Positions 45,441-54,265 of a DNA stretch of 64,000 nt are shown here, piece after piece (position 1 is the stretch's first letter; each line of letters starts with the position of its first letter). The stretch is from Thalassospira profundimaris (GTDB lineage: Bacteria > Pseudomonadota > Alphaproteobacteria > Rhodospirillales > Thalassospiraceae): contig NZ_JPWF01000001.1 of NCBI RefSeq assembly GCF_003326675.1, positions 480,624-544,623 of the forward strand, in the 5' to 3' direction. The position numbers were made by a program, and so were the translations under genes. The notes beneath the pieces were generated by a model. That model worked only from the letters and a program-made list of their open reading frames with translations. It made no database searches and was not told the origin of the DNA.

Positions 45441-46307
45441 CTAGCGCCGGAATACGATGGTTTTGTGATCGTTGCGGAACACGCGATGTTCGCAATGCAT
45501 CTGGATGGCGCGCGAAAAAACCACCGATTCAATATCGCGACCGATCTCGACCATGTCGTCAGCAGTCATGGTGTGATCGACACGTTCGACGGCCTGATGA
45601 ATGATCGGACCTTCATCAAGATCGGCAGTGACATAGTGCGCGGTCGCGCCAATCAGCTTTACGCCGCGTGCATGGGCCTGATGATAGGGTTTGGCCCCCT
45701 TGAAGCTTGGCAGGAACGAATGGTGGATGTTGATGCAACGTCCTTCGAGTTCCCGACAAAGATCGGTCGACAGCACCTGCATGTAACGGGCCAGACCAAC
45801 CAGATCGGCATCATATTCACCAATCAGGTCAAGAAGCTTCTGTTCCTGGGCTTCCTTGGTGTCTTTGGACACGGGCAGGTGATAATAGGGGATGCCATAC
45901 CATTCGACGATACCGCGCATGTCTTCATGGTTTGAAACGATGGCCGGGATTTCGATATGCAGGTTGTTCGAAGCAACCCGATGCAGGATATCATTCAGGC
46001 AATGCCCGAATTTCGAGACCATCAGGACTACTTTGGGTTTGCGATGGAAATCGTGCAATTTCCATTTCATCGAGAATTTTTCGGCAATCGGTGTGAATTT
46101 TTCAGTGAATTCGGCATTGGTTCGAAGGGCACGGCCTGCTTCGAATTTCACACGCATGAAGAAACGCTTGCTGTTGGGGTCGCCAAACTGTTCGAGTTTG
46201 GTCACGAACGCGCCTTCGTCGGCAAGGAAACTGGATACACCTGCGACAATCCCGAAGGTATCGGGACATGTGATGGTCAAAATAAAGGTTTTGGCGAGTT
46301 CGGACAT
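45441..46307 (-). CDS. purU: Formyltetrahydrofolate deformylase
   Basis: A 288-residue protein. Residues 8-90 are an ACT domain (FILTITCPDTFGIVAGVSSFLADEGAFVTKLEQFGD); the rest is the formyltransferase-like catalytic domain with GHCLNDILHR, INIHHSFLPSFKGAKPYHQAHARGVKLIGATAHYVTADLDEGPII, which carries the active His and Asp. It hydrolyses 10-formyl-THF to formate and THF and balances one-carbon units. Confidence 0.95.
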   Translation of the reverse strand: MSELAKTFILTITCPDTFGIVAGVSSFLADEGAFVTKLEQFGDPNSKRFFMRVKFEAGRALRTNAEFTEKFTPIAEKFSMKWKLHDFHRKPKVVLMVSKFGHCLNDILHRVASNNLHIEIPAIVSNHEDMRGIVEWYGIPYYHLPVSKDTKEAQEQKLLDLIGEYDADLVGLARYMQVLSTDLCRELEGRCINIHHSFLPSFKGAKPYHQAHARGVKLIGATAHYVTADLDEGPIIHQAVERVDHTMTADDMVEIGRDIESVVFSRAIQMHCEHRVFRNDHKTIVFRR

Positions 46308-46604
46308 TTCCGCGGCTGCTTTCGTTCTTGAATTTGTTTACCCCGCCGATATAGCGGTGATCATACGTCATGCCAACCCGGAAATGGCGGATTTCCGCCT
46401 ATGCCAAACCTGCCAGACCAAAAACGCATAGCCGATAAAGAACTGGACTTTATCGGCGCTTGTGCCAAGAATTCCGCTGCTTGTTATGAATAGGGTACAT
46501 GTTGTCCGCAATTTCGGTTATGCAGTGCCCTCAAAATTAATGGGGCTTGGCCCTGGAACAGCAAATGCATCATGCCGCAGCATCCGGGGGGAGACGCGGC
46601 TCAT

Positions 46605-48071
46605 ATGCCAAGAGGCGTTTCATTGATTGATTTCCGTCCCATTCTCTTCATCGTCGGCATCCTGCTTTGTACGTTATCAGTAGGCATGTTTGTGCCGGCG
46701 CTGGTTGACCTGTATTACGGTCAGTCGGACTGGATCGTCTTTTCGGCGGCATCTGTTGTTTCGCTGTTTGTCGGCGGTGCATTGATCATGATGAACCGGA
46801 TGGACAACCTTAAGATCAACTCTCGGCAGGCCTTCATCCTGACAACGCTGAGCTGGGTGGTTCTGACAGCGGCATCTGCGTTGCCCTTTGCCTTTTCCGA
46901 TCTTGATATGTCCTATACCGACGCCTTTTTCGAGGCGATGTCGGGCATTTCCACCACCGGATCGACCGTTATTGTAGGGCTTGATACAGCCCCGCCGGGT
47001 ATTTTGCTTTGGCGGGCACTTTTGCAGTGGCTTGGCGGGATCGGGATCATTGTAATGGCGATTGCTGTTATGCCGATGTTGCGCGTTGGCGGGATGCAGC
47101 TTTTCCGGATGGAAAACTCCGACAAGTCGGACAAGGCTTTCCCGCGTGCGACCCAGATCGCGATGGGCATTGCCATGCTGTATCTGAGCTTTACGGCATT
47201 GTGGGCAATCTTGTTGTGGTGGGCGGGGATGCCGCCATTTGATGCGATTGCCCATGCCATGACGACCATCGCAACAGGTGGTTTTTCGACCAAAGACGCG
47301 TCGGTCGGGCATTTTGACAGTGCGGCGATTGATGTCATCATCACGCTGGGCATGGCAACCGGCGCATTGCCGTTCATTTTGTATCTGCAAATGCTGCGCG
47401 GGCAGGGCAATGCGCTTTTCCGCGACAGTCAGGTTCGTTGGTTCCTGACCATTGCGATGTCGATCATTCTCGGGCTGGCATTCTGGCATTCGGAAACCAA
47501 CGGTGTGCCGTTCCTGACCGCCCTTCGTTATACGTCCTTCAATATCGTGTCGGTCATGACCGGGACCGGATATGCGACGACGGATTATGGTCTTTGGGGA
47601 CCTTTTGCCGTTACGGTGTTCTTCTTTGTCATGTTTGTGGGTGGATGTGCGGGATCGACGACCTGCGGGGTGAAGATTTTCCGTCTTCAGGTGCTGTATG
47701 AAATCGCCAAAATCCAGTTGTCACATATGTTGCGGCCACATGGCGTCTTCATTGCCTATTACAACCGCAAGCCACTGTCAGAAGACGTTACAGAATCGGT
47801 TTTGAGCTTCTTCTTCCTGTTTGTCTTCTGCTTCGTGGTGCTTGCCGCCGCCCTAGGAGCTATGGGGCTTGATTTCATCACTGCGGTTTCAAGTGCGGGC
47901 ACAGCGATTGCCAATGTCGGGCCGGGGCTTGGCCCGATTGTTGGTCCGTCGGGGAACTTTGCGACCCTGCCGGACGGAGCAAAATGGCTGATGTCGATCG
48001 GTATGCTGATCGGGCGTCTGGAAGTCTTTACCGTCCTTGTATTGTTGTTCCCGGCTTTCTGGCGGGATTGA
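46605..48071 (+). CDS. trkH: TrkH-family potassium uptake protein (copy 2)
   Basis: About 488 residues, clearly paralogous to the protein at 40601: both open with FRPILFIVG/FRLQPIFFVVG-like stretches followed by VPALVDLYYG. The pore motifs are MSGISTTGSTVIVG, MTTIATGGFSTKD, SVMTGTGYATTDYG and AIANVGPGLGPIVGPSGNF. It imports K+ with a Trk regulator encoded elsewhere. Starts possible are ATG 46572, ATG 46605 and TTG 46623; the TTG has AGAGG 7 bases upstream and would match the other copy, so the start is uncertain. Confidence 0.9.
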   Translation: MPRGVSLIDFRPILFIVGILLCTLSVGMFVPALVDLYYGQSDWIVFSAASVVSLFVGGALIMMNRMDNLKINSRQAFILTTLSWVVLTAASALPFAFSDLDMSYTDAFFEAMSGISTTGSTVIVGLDTAPPGILLWRALLQWLGGIGIIVMAIAVMPMLRVGGMQLFRMENSDKSDKAFPRATQIAMGIAMLYLSFTALWAILLWWAGMPPFDAIAHAMTTIATGGFSTKDASVGHFDSAAIDVIITLGMATGALPFILYLQMLRGQGNALFRDSQVRWFLTIAMSIILGLAFWHSETNGVPFLTALRYTSFNIVSVMTGTGYATTDYGLWGPFAVTVFFFVMFVGGCAGSTTCGVKIFRLQVLYEIAKIQLSHMLRPHGVFIAYYNRKPLSEDVTESVLSFFFLFVFCFVVLAAALGAMGLDFITAVSSAGTAIANVGPGLGPIVGPSGNFATLPDGAKWLMSIGMLIGRLEVFTVLVLLFPAFWRD

Positions 48072-48149
48072 TCCCGTCTCGTCTTTGTATCTTGCGAATG
48101 TTTCAACACCCGAGGGCCATTGGTCTGCGGGTGTTGTTGTTTTGGTTTG

Positions 48150-48201
48150 TTGACAAAGTAGGACGATTGACCTAATTCTGAAATTGGGACAATTGTCCTA
48201 A
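48150..48201 (+). promoter_or_regulatory. Promoter and twin operators of the tetR-yciI-tag operon
   Basis: TTGACA (48150-48155) with a 17-base spacer to TAATTC (48173-48178) is the likely promoter. A palindrome TAGGACGATTGACCTA (48159-48174) fills the spacer and -10, and a second, TGGGACAATTGTCCTA (48185-48200), lies at the start of the transcript. The two agree at 13 of 16 positions and are 26 bases apart. This is the usual arrangement for autorepression by a TetR protein. Confidence 0.75.
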
Positions 48202-48228
48202 TACGGTGCAGTCAGAATTGGAAAACCC

Positions 48229-48810
48229 ATGTCAACGCGTGACCGGATTATTGAGACGGCGGATCATCTGTTTTACCAACAGGGGTTCGAGGCAACGTCA
48301 TTTGCCGATATTGCCGCGGCAGTCGGTATCTCGCGGGGCAATTTTTACCATCACTTCAAAACCAAGGATGACATCCTTGATGCGGTGATCAATCAGCGTC
48401 TGGCAAATACCAAACAGATGCTTGATCGCTGGGAAGTCAGTGGGAATGACCCGGCCGAACGTATTCGAAGCTTTATCCATATCCTGATCGTTAATGGCGA
48501 CAAAATCCGTAAGTTTGGCTGCCCGGTCGGCACGCTGTCCTCGGAATTGGCCAAGCTTAATCATGCGGCACAAAGTGACGCAGCCGGGTTGTTTACCCTG
48601 TTTCGTACCTGGCTGGGGCGCCAGTTTGTCGCCCTTGGGTTCGGGGGGCAATCAGACGGTCTTGCCATGCATGTTCTGGCCCGCAGTCAGGGTGTCGCGA
48701 CTCTTGCCAATGCCTTTGATGATGCGGGCTTTCTGAAAAGTGAAGTCGATCTGATGTGTGATTGGCTTGATCAACAGATCGCGGGTCTGACGCAAACCAC
48801 CCGGTCCTGA
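48229..48810 (+). CDS. TetR-family transcriptional repressor
   Basis: A 193-residue regulator. The N-terminal DNA-binding domain (about 1-50) has RDRIIETADHLFYQQGFEATSFADIAAAVGISRGNFYHHFKTKDDILDAVI, a standard TetR helix-turn-helix. The C-terminal helical domain (GCPVGTLSSELAKLNHAAQS) resembles TetR_C of the YcdC/Fab-type group; the conserved Cys in GCPVG could be a sensor residue. Two matching palindromes upstream suggest it represses its own operon, which continues with the YciI-like gene 15 bases later and tag. Confidence 0.9.
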   Translation: MSTRDRIIETADHLFYQQGFEATSFADIAAAVGISRGNFYHHFKTKDDILDAVINQRLANTKQMLDRWEVSGNDPAERIRSFIHILIVNGDKIRKFGCPVGTLSSELAKLNHAAQSDAAGLFTLFRTWLGRQFVALGFGGQSDGLAMHVLARSQGVATLANAFDDAGFLKSEVDLMCDWLDQQIAGLTQTTRS

Positions 48811-48825
48811 AACAGGGAGAAAAGA

Positions 48826-49113
48826 ATGTTTACTGTATTTTTGAAGTTTGGTGAAAACCGTACCCTTGCCCCGCAATTCATGGATGCTCACAAGGCCTGG
48901 ATTAAAAAGGGGCTGGATGACGGCGTGTTCATGATGGTGGGTAGTTTGCAGCCCAATATGGGGGGCGCCATCCTTGCGCATGGTGTGACGCGCGATCAGA
49001 TTGACGCGCGGGTAAACGAAGACCCGTTCGTGGTAGAAGGGATTGTTTCTGCAGAAATCATGGAAATATCCCCGACCTTTGCCGACACGCGTCTTGAATT
49101 CATGATGGCCTGA
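48826..49113 (+). CDS. YciI-like protein
   Basis: A 95-residue protein of the YciI/dimeric alpha-beta barrel type (FTVFLKFGENRTLAPQFMDAHKAWIKKGLDDGVFMMVGSLQP, then DPFVVEGIVSAEIMEISP), with the conserved His (AHKAW) and Asp in DPF. Family members are small possible enzymes or dimeric partners; no exact role is known. It sits between tetR and tag, 3 bases from the latter. Confidence 0.85.
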   Translation: MFTVFLKFGENRTLAPQFMDAHKAWIKKGLDDGVFMMVGSLQPNMGGAILAHGVTRDQIDARVNEDPFVVEGIVSAEIMEISPTFADTRLEFMMA

Positions 49114-49116
49114 CCG

Positions 49117-49725
49117 ATGAGCAAGACAGTCACGGGGCCAGATGGGAAATGCCGGTGCGCATGGTGCGATGCTGCGCCGGAATTCAATGCCTATCACGAT
49201 ACGGAATGGGGGTTTCCGGTTATTGATGATCAACGATTGTTCGAGAAAATCTGTCTTGAAGGATTTCAGTCAGGTTTGAGTTGGCGGACGATATTGGCAA
49301 AGCGCGAGAATTTCCGCGCGGCCTTTGCCGATTTTGATTTCCGGAAGCTTGCCAAATTTGACGAGAAGGACGTTGAACGTTTGTTACAGGATGCGGGTAT
49401 CATCCGTCACCGCGGCAAAATTGAAGCGTCGATTAACAACGCCAAGCGTGCCTGTGAGATGGTCGAACGTGAAGGATCGCTTGCGGCTTATTTCTGGCGG
49501 TTTGAACCTGATCCATCCGAAATCGCAATCCCACAGACAAAGTCGACGTCACCGACTTCTGTTGCCCTTTCCAAGGACCTTAAAAAACGGGGTTGGAAAT
49601 TTGTTGGTCCGACCACAGTTTTTGCCTTCATGCAGGCAATGGGGTTGATCAATGACCATGCCGAGGGGTGCTTCCTGCGTCCGAAGATTGACGAGGTTCG
49701 CAAATCTCTTGTTCGTCCGGGGTAA
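49117..49725 (+). CDS. tag: DNA-3-methyladenine glycosylase I
   Basis: A 202-residue enzyme. CRCAWCDAAPEFNAYHDTEWGFPV is the Tag N-terminal signature with zinc-binding Cys and His, LFEKICLEGFQSGLSWRTIL the helical core, and NDHAEGCF supplies the last His and Cys ligands. It removes 3-methyladenine from alkylated DNA. It is 3 bases after the YciI-like gene and under the same putative TetR promoter, so DNA repair may be induced by a small-molecule ligand. Confidence 0.95.
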   Translation: MSKTVTGPDGKCRCAWCDAAPEFNAYHDTEWGFPVIDDQRLFEKICLEGFQSGLSWRTILAKRENFRAAFADFDFRKLAKFDEKDVERLLQDAGIIRHRGKIEASINNAKRACEMVEREGSLAAYFWRFEPDPSEIAIPQTKSTSPTSVALSKDLKKRGWKFVGPTTVFAFMQAMGLINDHAEGCFLRPKIDEVRKSLVRPG

Positions 49726-50109
49726 CAGGGCTTGGCAATTTGGTGCTTGGGGAAAAAAGACGCCCCTTGCCCAGGGGCAAGGGGATGAGGGCAGGGACCA
49801 GTTGCCTGATCCCTTGATGATAATCCGGCAAGGATTATTGGTTCGTCCCGTTTTCGGTTTCAACCGCAAGGCGCGATGGTGCTGATGTTTGCCATGCTGT
49901 TCTTCTTGCAGGTGAACCGGGTCACGGGGAAATCAATCAGGCGACACCGAACCTTGGGTCAGGAGCGGATCGGGGATCGGGATTTCGGCCCGGCATCGCC
50001 TTGAGACCAAAGTGCCAAATAACTTTCCAAAGATGAAATCGAATATAAAAATAGTTTTAATAGAAAAAAACTATCGATTTGGTGCGTTGCAATAGAGTTA
50101 TGCATTGAA
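49726..50109. other. Intergenic region of about 380 bases between convergent genes
   Basis: Besides a hairpin at 49763-49784 the region contains an AT-rich stretch at about 50030-50105. No gene, repeat or RNA is evident. Confidence 0.4.
49753..49784 (-). terminator. Candidate minus-strand terminator
   Basis: CCCCTTGCCC (49763-49772) and GGGCAAGGGG (49775-49784) are perfectly complementary; read on the minus strand six T follow four bases later. It could end the histidine kinase transcript at 50110, though 325 bases away. Confidence 0.5.
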
Positions 50110-51591
50110 TTAACCAATATATGGCAATTTCACCCCGAAAACCGCGCCATCCGGACCTGTTGCAACAAGGCGAAGGTCGCCGTGATGGGTGCTTATCAAC
50201 TCCCGCGCGATGGCAAGGCCAAGGCCGGTTCCGCCTTTGCGGCCACTTCCGGCGAAGGGCACAAACAGGTTCTTGATGGCTTTTTCGGGCAATCCCGGGC
50301 CATTATCTTTGATCAAAACTTCAATGAAACTGCGTTTTACATCCGATTCTTCGGCATGGTGATGCGATAGTTTCTTGTTGAAGGTGACCGTTACCATGTC
50401 AGCCCCGGCTTCGAGCGGATTTCGGATCAGGTTGCTGAAGGCGCGGAACAGCATGTCATAATCAGCTTCAAGCACCACGTCGTCTGGTAGGTCGATTTCA
50501 ATCTTTGCCGTACAGGGTACATCCTGTGGATCATTGTCGGTAAGCGGGCCGTCTGAAAGGCCATTTACCTTCTGCAGCAAGACCTGATCACGGATTTCTT
50601 CAATCAACTCAATCAAGGTGAATTTGGCAAGATCACGCGGCGGTGGGGTTTCGCGTGCGAAGGACAAGGTTTGTTCACTGATATAGACCGCACGTTCCAT
50701 CGATGACAGCAATCGGGGCACCACTGCGCGGACTTCGTCATCCTGACTTTTGGCAAGCTGTTCAGTCATCAGCATCGATGTTGCCAGCGCATTGCGCAGA
50801 TCGTGACTGATTTTGGTGGCTGCGGTGCCAAGGGCGGCAAGACGTCGACGCTGATTAAGCATCGCCTGAATGTCCTGTTGCATGATTGCCAGTTCCTGAC
50901 GGGCAACCCCGATTTCGTCATCGCGAACACCGGGCGTAATCAGCGATGACTTGTCCTGTGGATTTTCGCGAAACCGGATCATGTCCCGTGTCAGGGATCG
51001 CATCGGACGGACCATCAATCGGTTCAGCGCAAAATAAACCAGTCCGGCCGTGAAGAACGAAATCATCAGTGACAGGCCAAACACACGCCATCCGAAATTG
51101 CGCATGGCATCAGTCAGGGACTTTTCATGCACAAGGATTTCAATTTCAAAATCCGGTGCCATTGATGGCATTCCGACAACGCGTAACATCCGGTCGTCGG
51201 TTTGGGACAGGGTTGATAACCCCTCCATGACGGCCATGGGGATCGAGAAATCGGTCAGATCGACATTCTTGTCGACCTTGGCGGGCATGTCGTCGCGCTG
51301 TAAAAGAAGTTTGCGACCTTCCAGCCGCAAAATCACGGCTTCGATCCCGGCATTGGATAACAACTGCTTTTCAAGATCGTCCGGAATCATCTGATCGGGC
51401 GTTGCTTCAAGGGCAAGGGCTGCCAGATATCCTGAATCCAGATGCGCCTTAAGCCAGTCAATCCTGAAGCGGGCGACCGAGGGGGCAAAGACAAAGATCT
51501 CTGCAAGCATCACAAAGCTGACCGTCAACACCAGCAGGCGTGCGGAAAGTGATTTGGCCCACGGGGGCAATTTCAGATGCGGTCGTTCCAT
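50110..51591 (-). CDS. Sensor histidine kinase without adjacent regulator
   Basis: A 493-residue kinase. TM1 lies at about 16-36, a periplasmic part at 37-165, TM2 at about 170-190, HAMP at 190-245 (NRLMVRPMRSLTRDMIRFRENP). The phospho-acceptor is in ATKISHDLRNALATS; the ATPase domain has FSNLIRNPLEAG (N box), IKDNGPGLP (G1) and GSGRKGGTGLGLAIARELI (G2). The HDLRN form of the H box is typical of the HPK4-like alphaproteobacterial group. No response regulator gene is beside it, so it may join a phosphorelay elsewhere. Confidence 0.9.
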   Translation of the reverse strand: MERPHLKLPPWAKSLSARLLVLTVSFVMLAEIFVFAPSVARFRIDWLKAHLDSGYLAALALEATPDQMIPDDLEKQLLSNAGIEAVILRLEGRKLLLQRDDMPAKVDKNVDLTDFSIPMAVMEGLSTLSQTDDRMLRVVGMPSMAPDFEIEILVHEKSLTDAMRNFGWRVFGLSLMISFFTAGLVYFALNRLMVRPMRSLTRDMIRFRENPQDKSSLITPGVRDDEIGVARQELAIMQQDIQAMLNQRRRLAALGTAATKISHDLRNALATSMLMTEQLAKSQDDEVRAVVPRLLSSMERAVYISEQTLSFARETPPPRDLAKFTLIELIEEIRDQVLLQKVNGLSDGPLTDNDPQDVPCTAKIEIDLPDDVVLEADYDMLFRAFSNLIRNPLEAGADMVTVTFNKKLSHHHAEESDVKRSFIEVLIKDNGPGLPEKAIKNLFVPFAGSGRKGGTGLGLAIARELISTHHGDLRLVATGPDGAVFGVKLPYIG

Positions 51592-51668
51592 AAGGTGATG
51601 TTAGTCAGAGACCGGCAAAAAAGTACAGCGCAACAGAACCTTGTTCCCCTCTTCCGCCCGAATGCCAA

Positions 51669-53096
51669 TCATCCGAGCTTCAAAAGGAACCGGACAATTT
51701 TACGGGTTTTCTCGCTAAACAGGCTGGGCGTGTACCAGGCACCGGCCACCCGTTTGGAAAGTTCCCCCAACGTTGGATAGGGGGTGATCATTCCGGCAAT
51801 AGCCCCGATCTTCATTTTTCGTGAAATTGCCAGTGACCAGACGCCGATCAATTCCCCGGCTTGGCGACCGACGATACCTGCGCCAAGGATGTGTCCTTTG
51901 GAGGAGGTGATCACCTTGATAAAGCCGGTCGTATCATCCTCGGCCCGGGCGCGGTCATTTTCGGCGTAATCCCATTTTACCACCCGGATGTTATCGCCGT
52001 ACCGGGCGCGTGCAGTGGCCTCGGTCATGCCAACCTGTGCGACTTCGGGATGGGTATAAGTAACCCAGGGAACGGCGCTGTAATTGACCTTGGCGGGTAA
52101 TTTGAACAGGGCGTTTCGAATAACGATCCCCGCATCATAGCCCGCCATATGGGTGAATTGCAGGCCGCCGGTGACATCACCAATCGCAAAAATTTTCCTG
52201 TTCGATGTCCTCAGCCGCGCATCCACCGAAATGCCCGTCCGTTCAAAGGCAATACCGGCCTGCTCCAGCCCAAGGTTTTCAACATTCGGCCGACGTCCGG
52301 TTGCCAGCAATAAATGGCTGCCTTCCAGTGTAATCTCGATGCCGTCATGTTCTATGATGACCCGGACTTTATCGCCACTTGACTTGACCTCTTTGGTTTT
52401 GGCCCCTTCATACAGGGTGATATCGCTTGCCTTGATTGCATCACGAACAACCTCGACCATATCGGGATCGTCTTTGGGCAGGATCGTCATCATTTCAATG
52501 ACGGTAACTTTGGCGCCAAGCTGTTGGTGGGCCTGCGCCATTTCAAGGCCGATCGGACCGCCGCCGACAATGATCAAATGTTCGGGGCAGACGCGGTTTT
52601 CAAAGATATTCTCGTTGGTGAAATAGGAAACACTATCAAGGCCGGGAATAGGCGGTACCGCTGCGCGTGACCCGGTGGCAATGACAAAACGTTTTGCCCG
52701 AATTTCGGTGTCGCCTGCGATAAGGGTATCTGGTGCGATAAACCGCCCTTCGGCCTGAATGACGGTGCATCCAAGGTCTTCGAACCGTTCGACAGAATCG
52801 TGGGGCGCTATCCCCGATATCACAGAATGGACATGATCCATTGCCTTTGCAAAGTTGACTTCAACCTGGCCCGTGGTGACACCAAAACGCGACGCAGTAC
52901 GTGCATTTTGCACGGCATGGGCCGCAGCCAGAAGCGCCTTGGAGGGCACGCACCCGGTATTAAGGCAGTCACCACCCATCTTGGCCTTTTCGACCAAAAC
53001 GACATCAGCACCCATTTGAACGGCACCGGCTGCAACCGAAAGCCCGCCTGATCCGGCACCAATGACACAGATGTCGGTTTTGATTACCTTATTCAT
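51669..53096 (-). CDS. MerA-like/dihydrolipoamide dehydrogenase-family flavoprotein
   Basis: A 475-residue pyridine nucleotide-disulphide oxidoreductase. It has FAD-binding CVIGAGSGGLSVAAGA, the redox-active pair in GGDCLNTGCVPSKALL, NAD(P)-binding LIIVGGGPIGLEMA, and KIFAIGDVTGG. The C-terminal domain has VTYTHPEVAQVGMTE; the catalytic His-Glu pair typical of lipoamide dehydrogenase (HxHPTxSE) is not seen, nor the C-terminal Cys pair or HMA domain of mercuric reductase. It reduces an unknown disulphide or acceptor. The ATG at 53096 overlaps the stop of the TVP38-like gene by 8 bases; this pairing is common in proteobacteria. Confidence 0.88.
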   Translation of the reverse strand: MNKVIKTDICVIGAGSGGLSVAAGAVQMGADVVLVEKAKMGGDCLNTGCVPSKALLAAAHAVQNARTASRFGVTTGQVEVNFAKAMDHVHSVISGIAPHDSVERFEDLGCTVIQAEGRFIAPDTLIAGDTEIRAKRFVIATGSRAAVPPIPGLDSVSYFTNENIFENRVCPEHLIIVGGGPIGLEMAQAHQQLGAKVTVIEMMTILPKDDPDMVEVVRDAIKASDITLYEGAKTKEVKSSGDKVRVIIEHDGIEITLEGSHLLLATGRRPNVENLGLEQAGIAFERTGISVDARLRTSNRKIFAIGDVTGGLQFTHMAGYDAGIVIRNALFKLPAKVNYSAVPWVTYTHPEVAQVGMTEATARARYGDNIRVVKWDYAENDRARAEDDTTGFIKVITSSKGHILGAGIVGRQAGELIGVWSLAISRKMKIGAIAGMITPYPTLGELSKRVAGAWYTPSLFSEKTRKIVRFLLKLG

Positions 53097-53883
53097 GATT
53101 GGCGTCCCCGCTTTTGGATTTACGCAGTTTCTTACAGGCAACAGGCATTAGTGCGAGAACGGCCAGGCCGATGATCGGGGTCAGGATGCGTGGCTCGAAA
53201 ATCACGCCGAGGTCCGGCGTCTTTCCCTGATCAAACAGGGCACCAAGCCCGTCCCCGATGGACGCATAAACGAACGTACCAGGAATGATGCCAAGCAATG
53301 TACCAAGGATAAAAGACCGCAACGGAACGCCCAAAAGTGCGGGTACAAGATTGACCAGCCAGAAGGGAAAAATCGGGATCAGGCGCAAAACCATCAGATA
53401 GCTGAACGCATTTTCGGCAAAGCCGTGTTCCATCTTGCGAATCGCGCTGCCTGCCTTGTTATGCATGACATCGTAAAACGCGTAACGTGCCGCAAGGTAA
53501 ACGATGACCGCCCCAAGGGTTGCCGCACTGACCACATAGGTGGTGCCGAGTACCGCACCAAACAGGAACCCGCCCGAAATGGTCAGAATCGAACCAAGCG
53601 GTAGGGAAAGTGCGACCGCAATAACATATATCCCCATGAATCCGAGGATGCTGAGTGTCGGTTTGCTTGAAACAAGGTCCTGAAGCAGTTCCCGATTGTC
53701 GCGCAGGGTATCAAAGGACAACAAATCCAGAACCCCGCTTGCCCATGCTCCGACAAGGCCGCAAATCAGAATAATCAACGGCAATAAACGACGCCAAAGC
53801 GGTTTGGCTGGGGCGGTTACCGGATCTGGATTTTCTGTTTTGTGTTGGGACACGTTGGGCGTCACTGAACTTGTTTTGGTCAT
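53089..53883 (-). CDS. TVP38/TMEM64 (VTT-domain) membrane protein
   Basis: A 264-residue membrane protein. TM helices lie at about 35-55, 80-105, 110-135 and 160-190, and 235-250. The VTT core has LSLPLGSILTISGGFLFGAVLGTTY, then LMVLRLIPIFPFWLVNLVPALLGVPLRSFILGTLLGIIPGTFVY. Members are linked to lipid or ion transport, without a firm role in bacteria. The ATG at 53883 is preferred; GTG at 53892 and an upstream frame to 53928 are alternatives. The flavoprotein gene overlaps its end. Confidence 0.86.
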   Translation of the reverse strand: MTKTSSVTPNVSQHKTENPDPVTAPAKPLWRRLLPLIILICGLVGAWASGVLDLLSFDTLRDNRELLQDLVSSKPTLSILGFMGIYVIAVALSLPLGSILTISGGFLFGAVLGTTYVVSAATLGAVIVYLAARYAFYDVMHNKAGSAIRKMEHGFAENAFSYLMVLRLIPIFPFWLVNLVPALLGVPLRSFILGTLLGIIPGTFVYASIGDGLGALFDQGKTPDLGVIFEPRILTPIIGLAVLALMPVACKKLRKSKSGDANHE

Positions 53884-54083
53884 TAAAATCACGCTCTTGC
53901 AGGTTGGTGGTGACGGGATGAAGAGCAAATCCCGACAAACAGGATTGCATTAATTTCCCCAACATTAGAGCGAATTTTCCAAAGACGCTTATGAACTGCT
54001 TTCACCATTGCGTGAGGATCACGCGAACAGCGACAGGTTTGGAAAAGGCACCAAGCTGCGCAGAAATCCTGATGGTCTGGTGC

Positions 54084-54112
54084 TTGACGTCGGGGAAGTC
54101 TGGACGTATCGT
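54084..54112 (+). promoter_or_regulatory. Promoter of metZ
   Basis: TTGACG (54084-54089), exactly 17 bases, then TATCGT (54107-54112). Transcription would begin near 54119, just at the first base of the riboswitch. Confidence 0.75.
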
Positions 54113-54118
54113 CTGGGC

Positions 54119-54175
54119 ATCGTGGGATTTGTCGACCGGCTTGCGGCCACGTAAAAAATCGCTAAAGAGGGGTAA
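54119..54175 (+). ncRNA. SAM-II-type riboswitch
   Basis: CGTGG (54121-54125) pairs with CCACG (54147-54151). The loop carries GATTTG and CCGGCTTGCGG, and the 3' tail AAAAAATCGCTAAAGAGGGG (about 54153-54172) closes the pseudoknot. This matches the alphaproteobacterial SAM-II (metA) consensus, with its conserved GAUUU loop, CCACGU and GCUAAAG element, from memory of that family. It lies before metZ, a usual target. SAM binding should lower metZ expression. Confidence 0.85.
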
Positions 54176-54184
54176 AAAGGCTTC

Positions 54185-54219
54185 GGCCCTGACCCATTCA
54201 TGCCGGTCAGGGTTTTTTT
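54185..54219 (+). terminator. Leader terminator of metZ, expression platform of the riboswitch
   Basis: CCCTGACC (54187-54194) and GGTCAGGG (54205-54212) form an 8-bp stem followed by seven T, 15 bases after the riboswitch and 46 bases before the metZ start. Its place implies transcription attenuation by SAM. Confidence 0.88.
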
Positions 54220-54265
54220 GTGCCCGGAACGCACCAATATCTTCGGGCATATTAGGAGCAAGACG

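Noticed and set aside
46677..47489. 270-codon open frame on the minus strand
   Set aside because: Antisense to the second trkH gene; Pro/Arg/His-rich nonsense composition.
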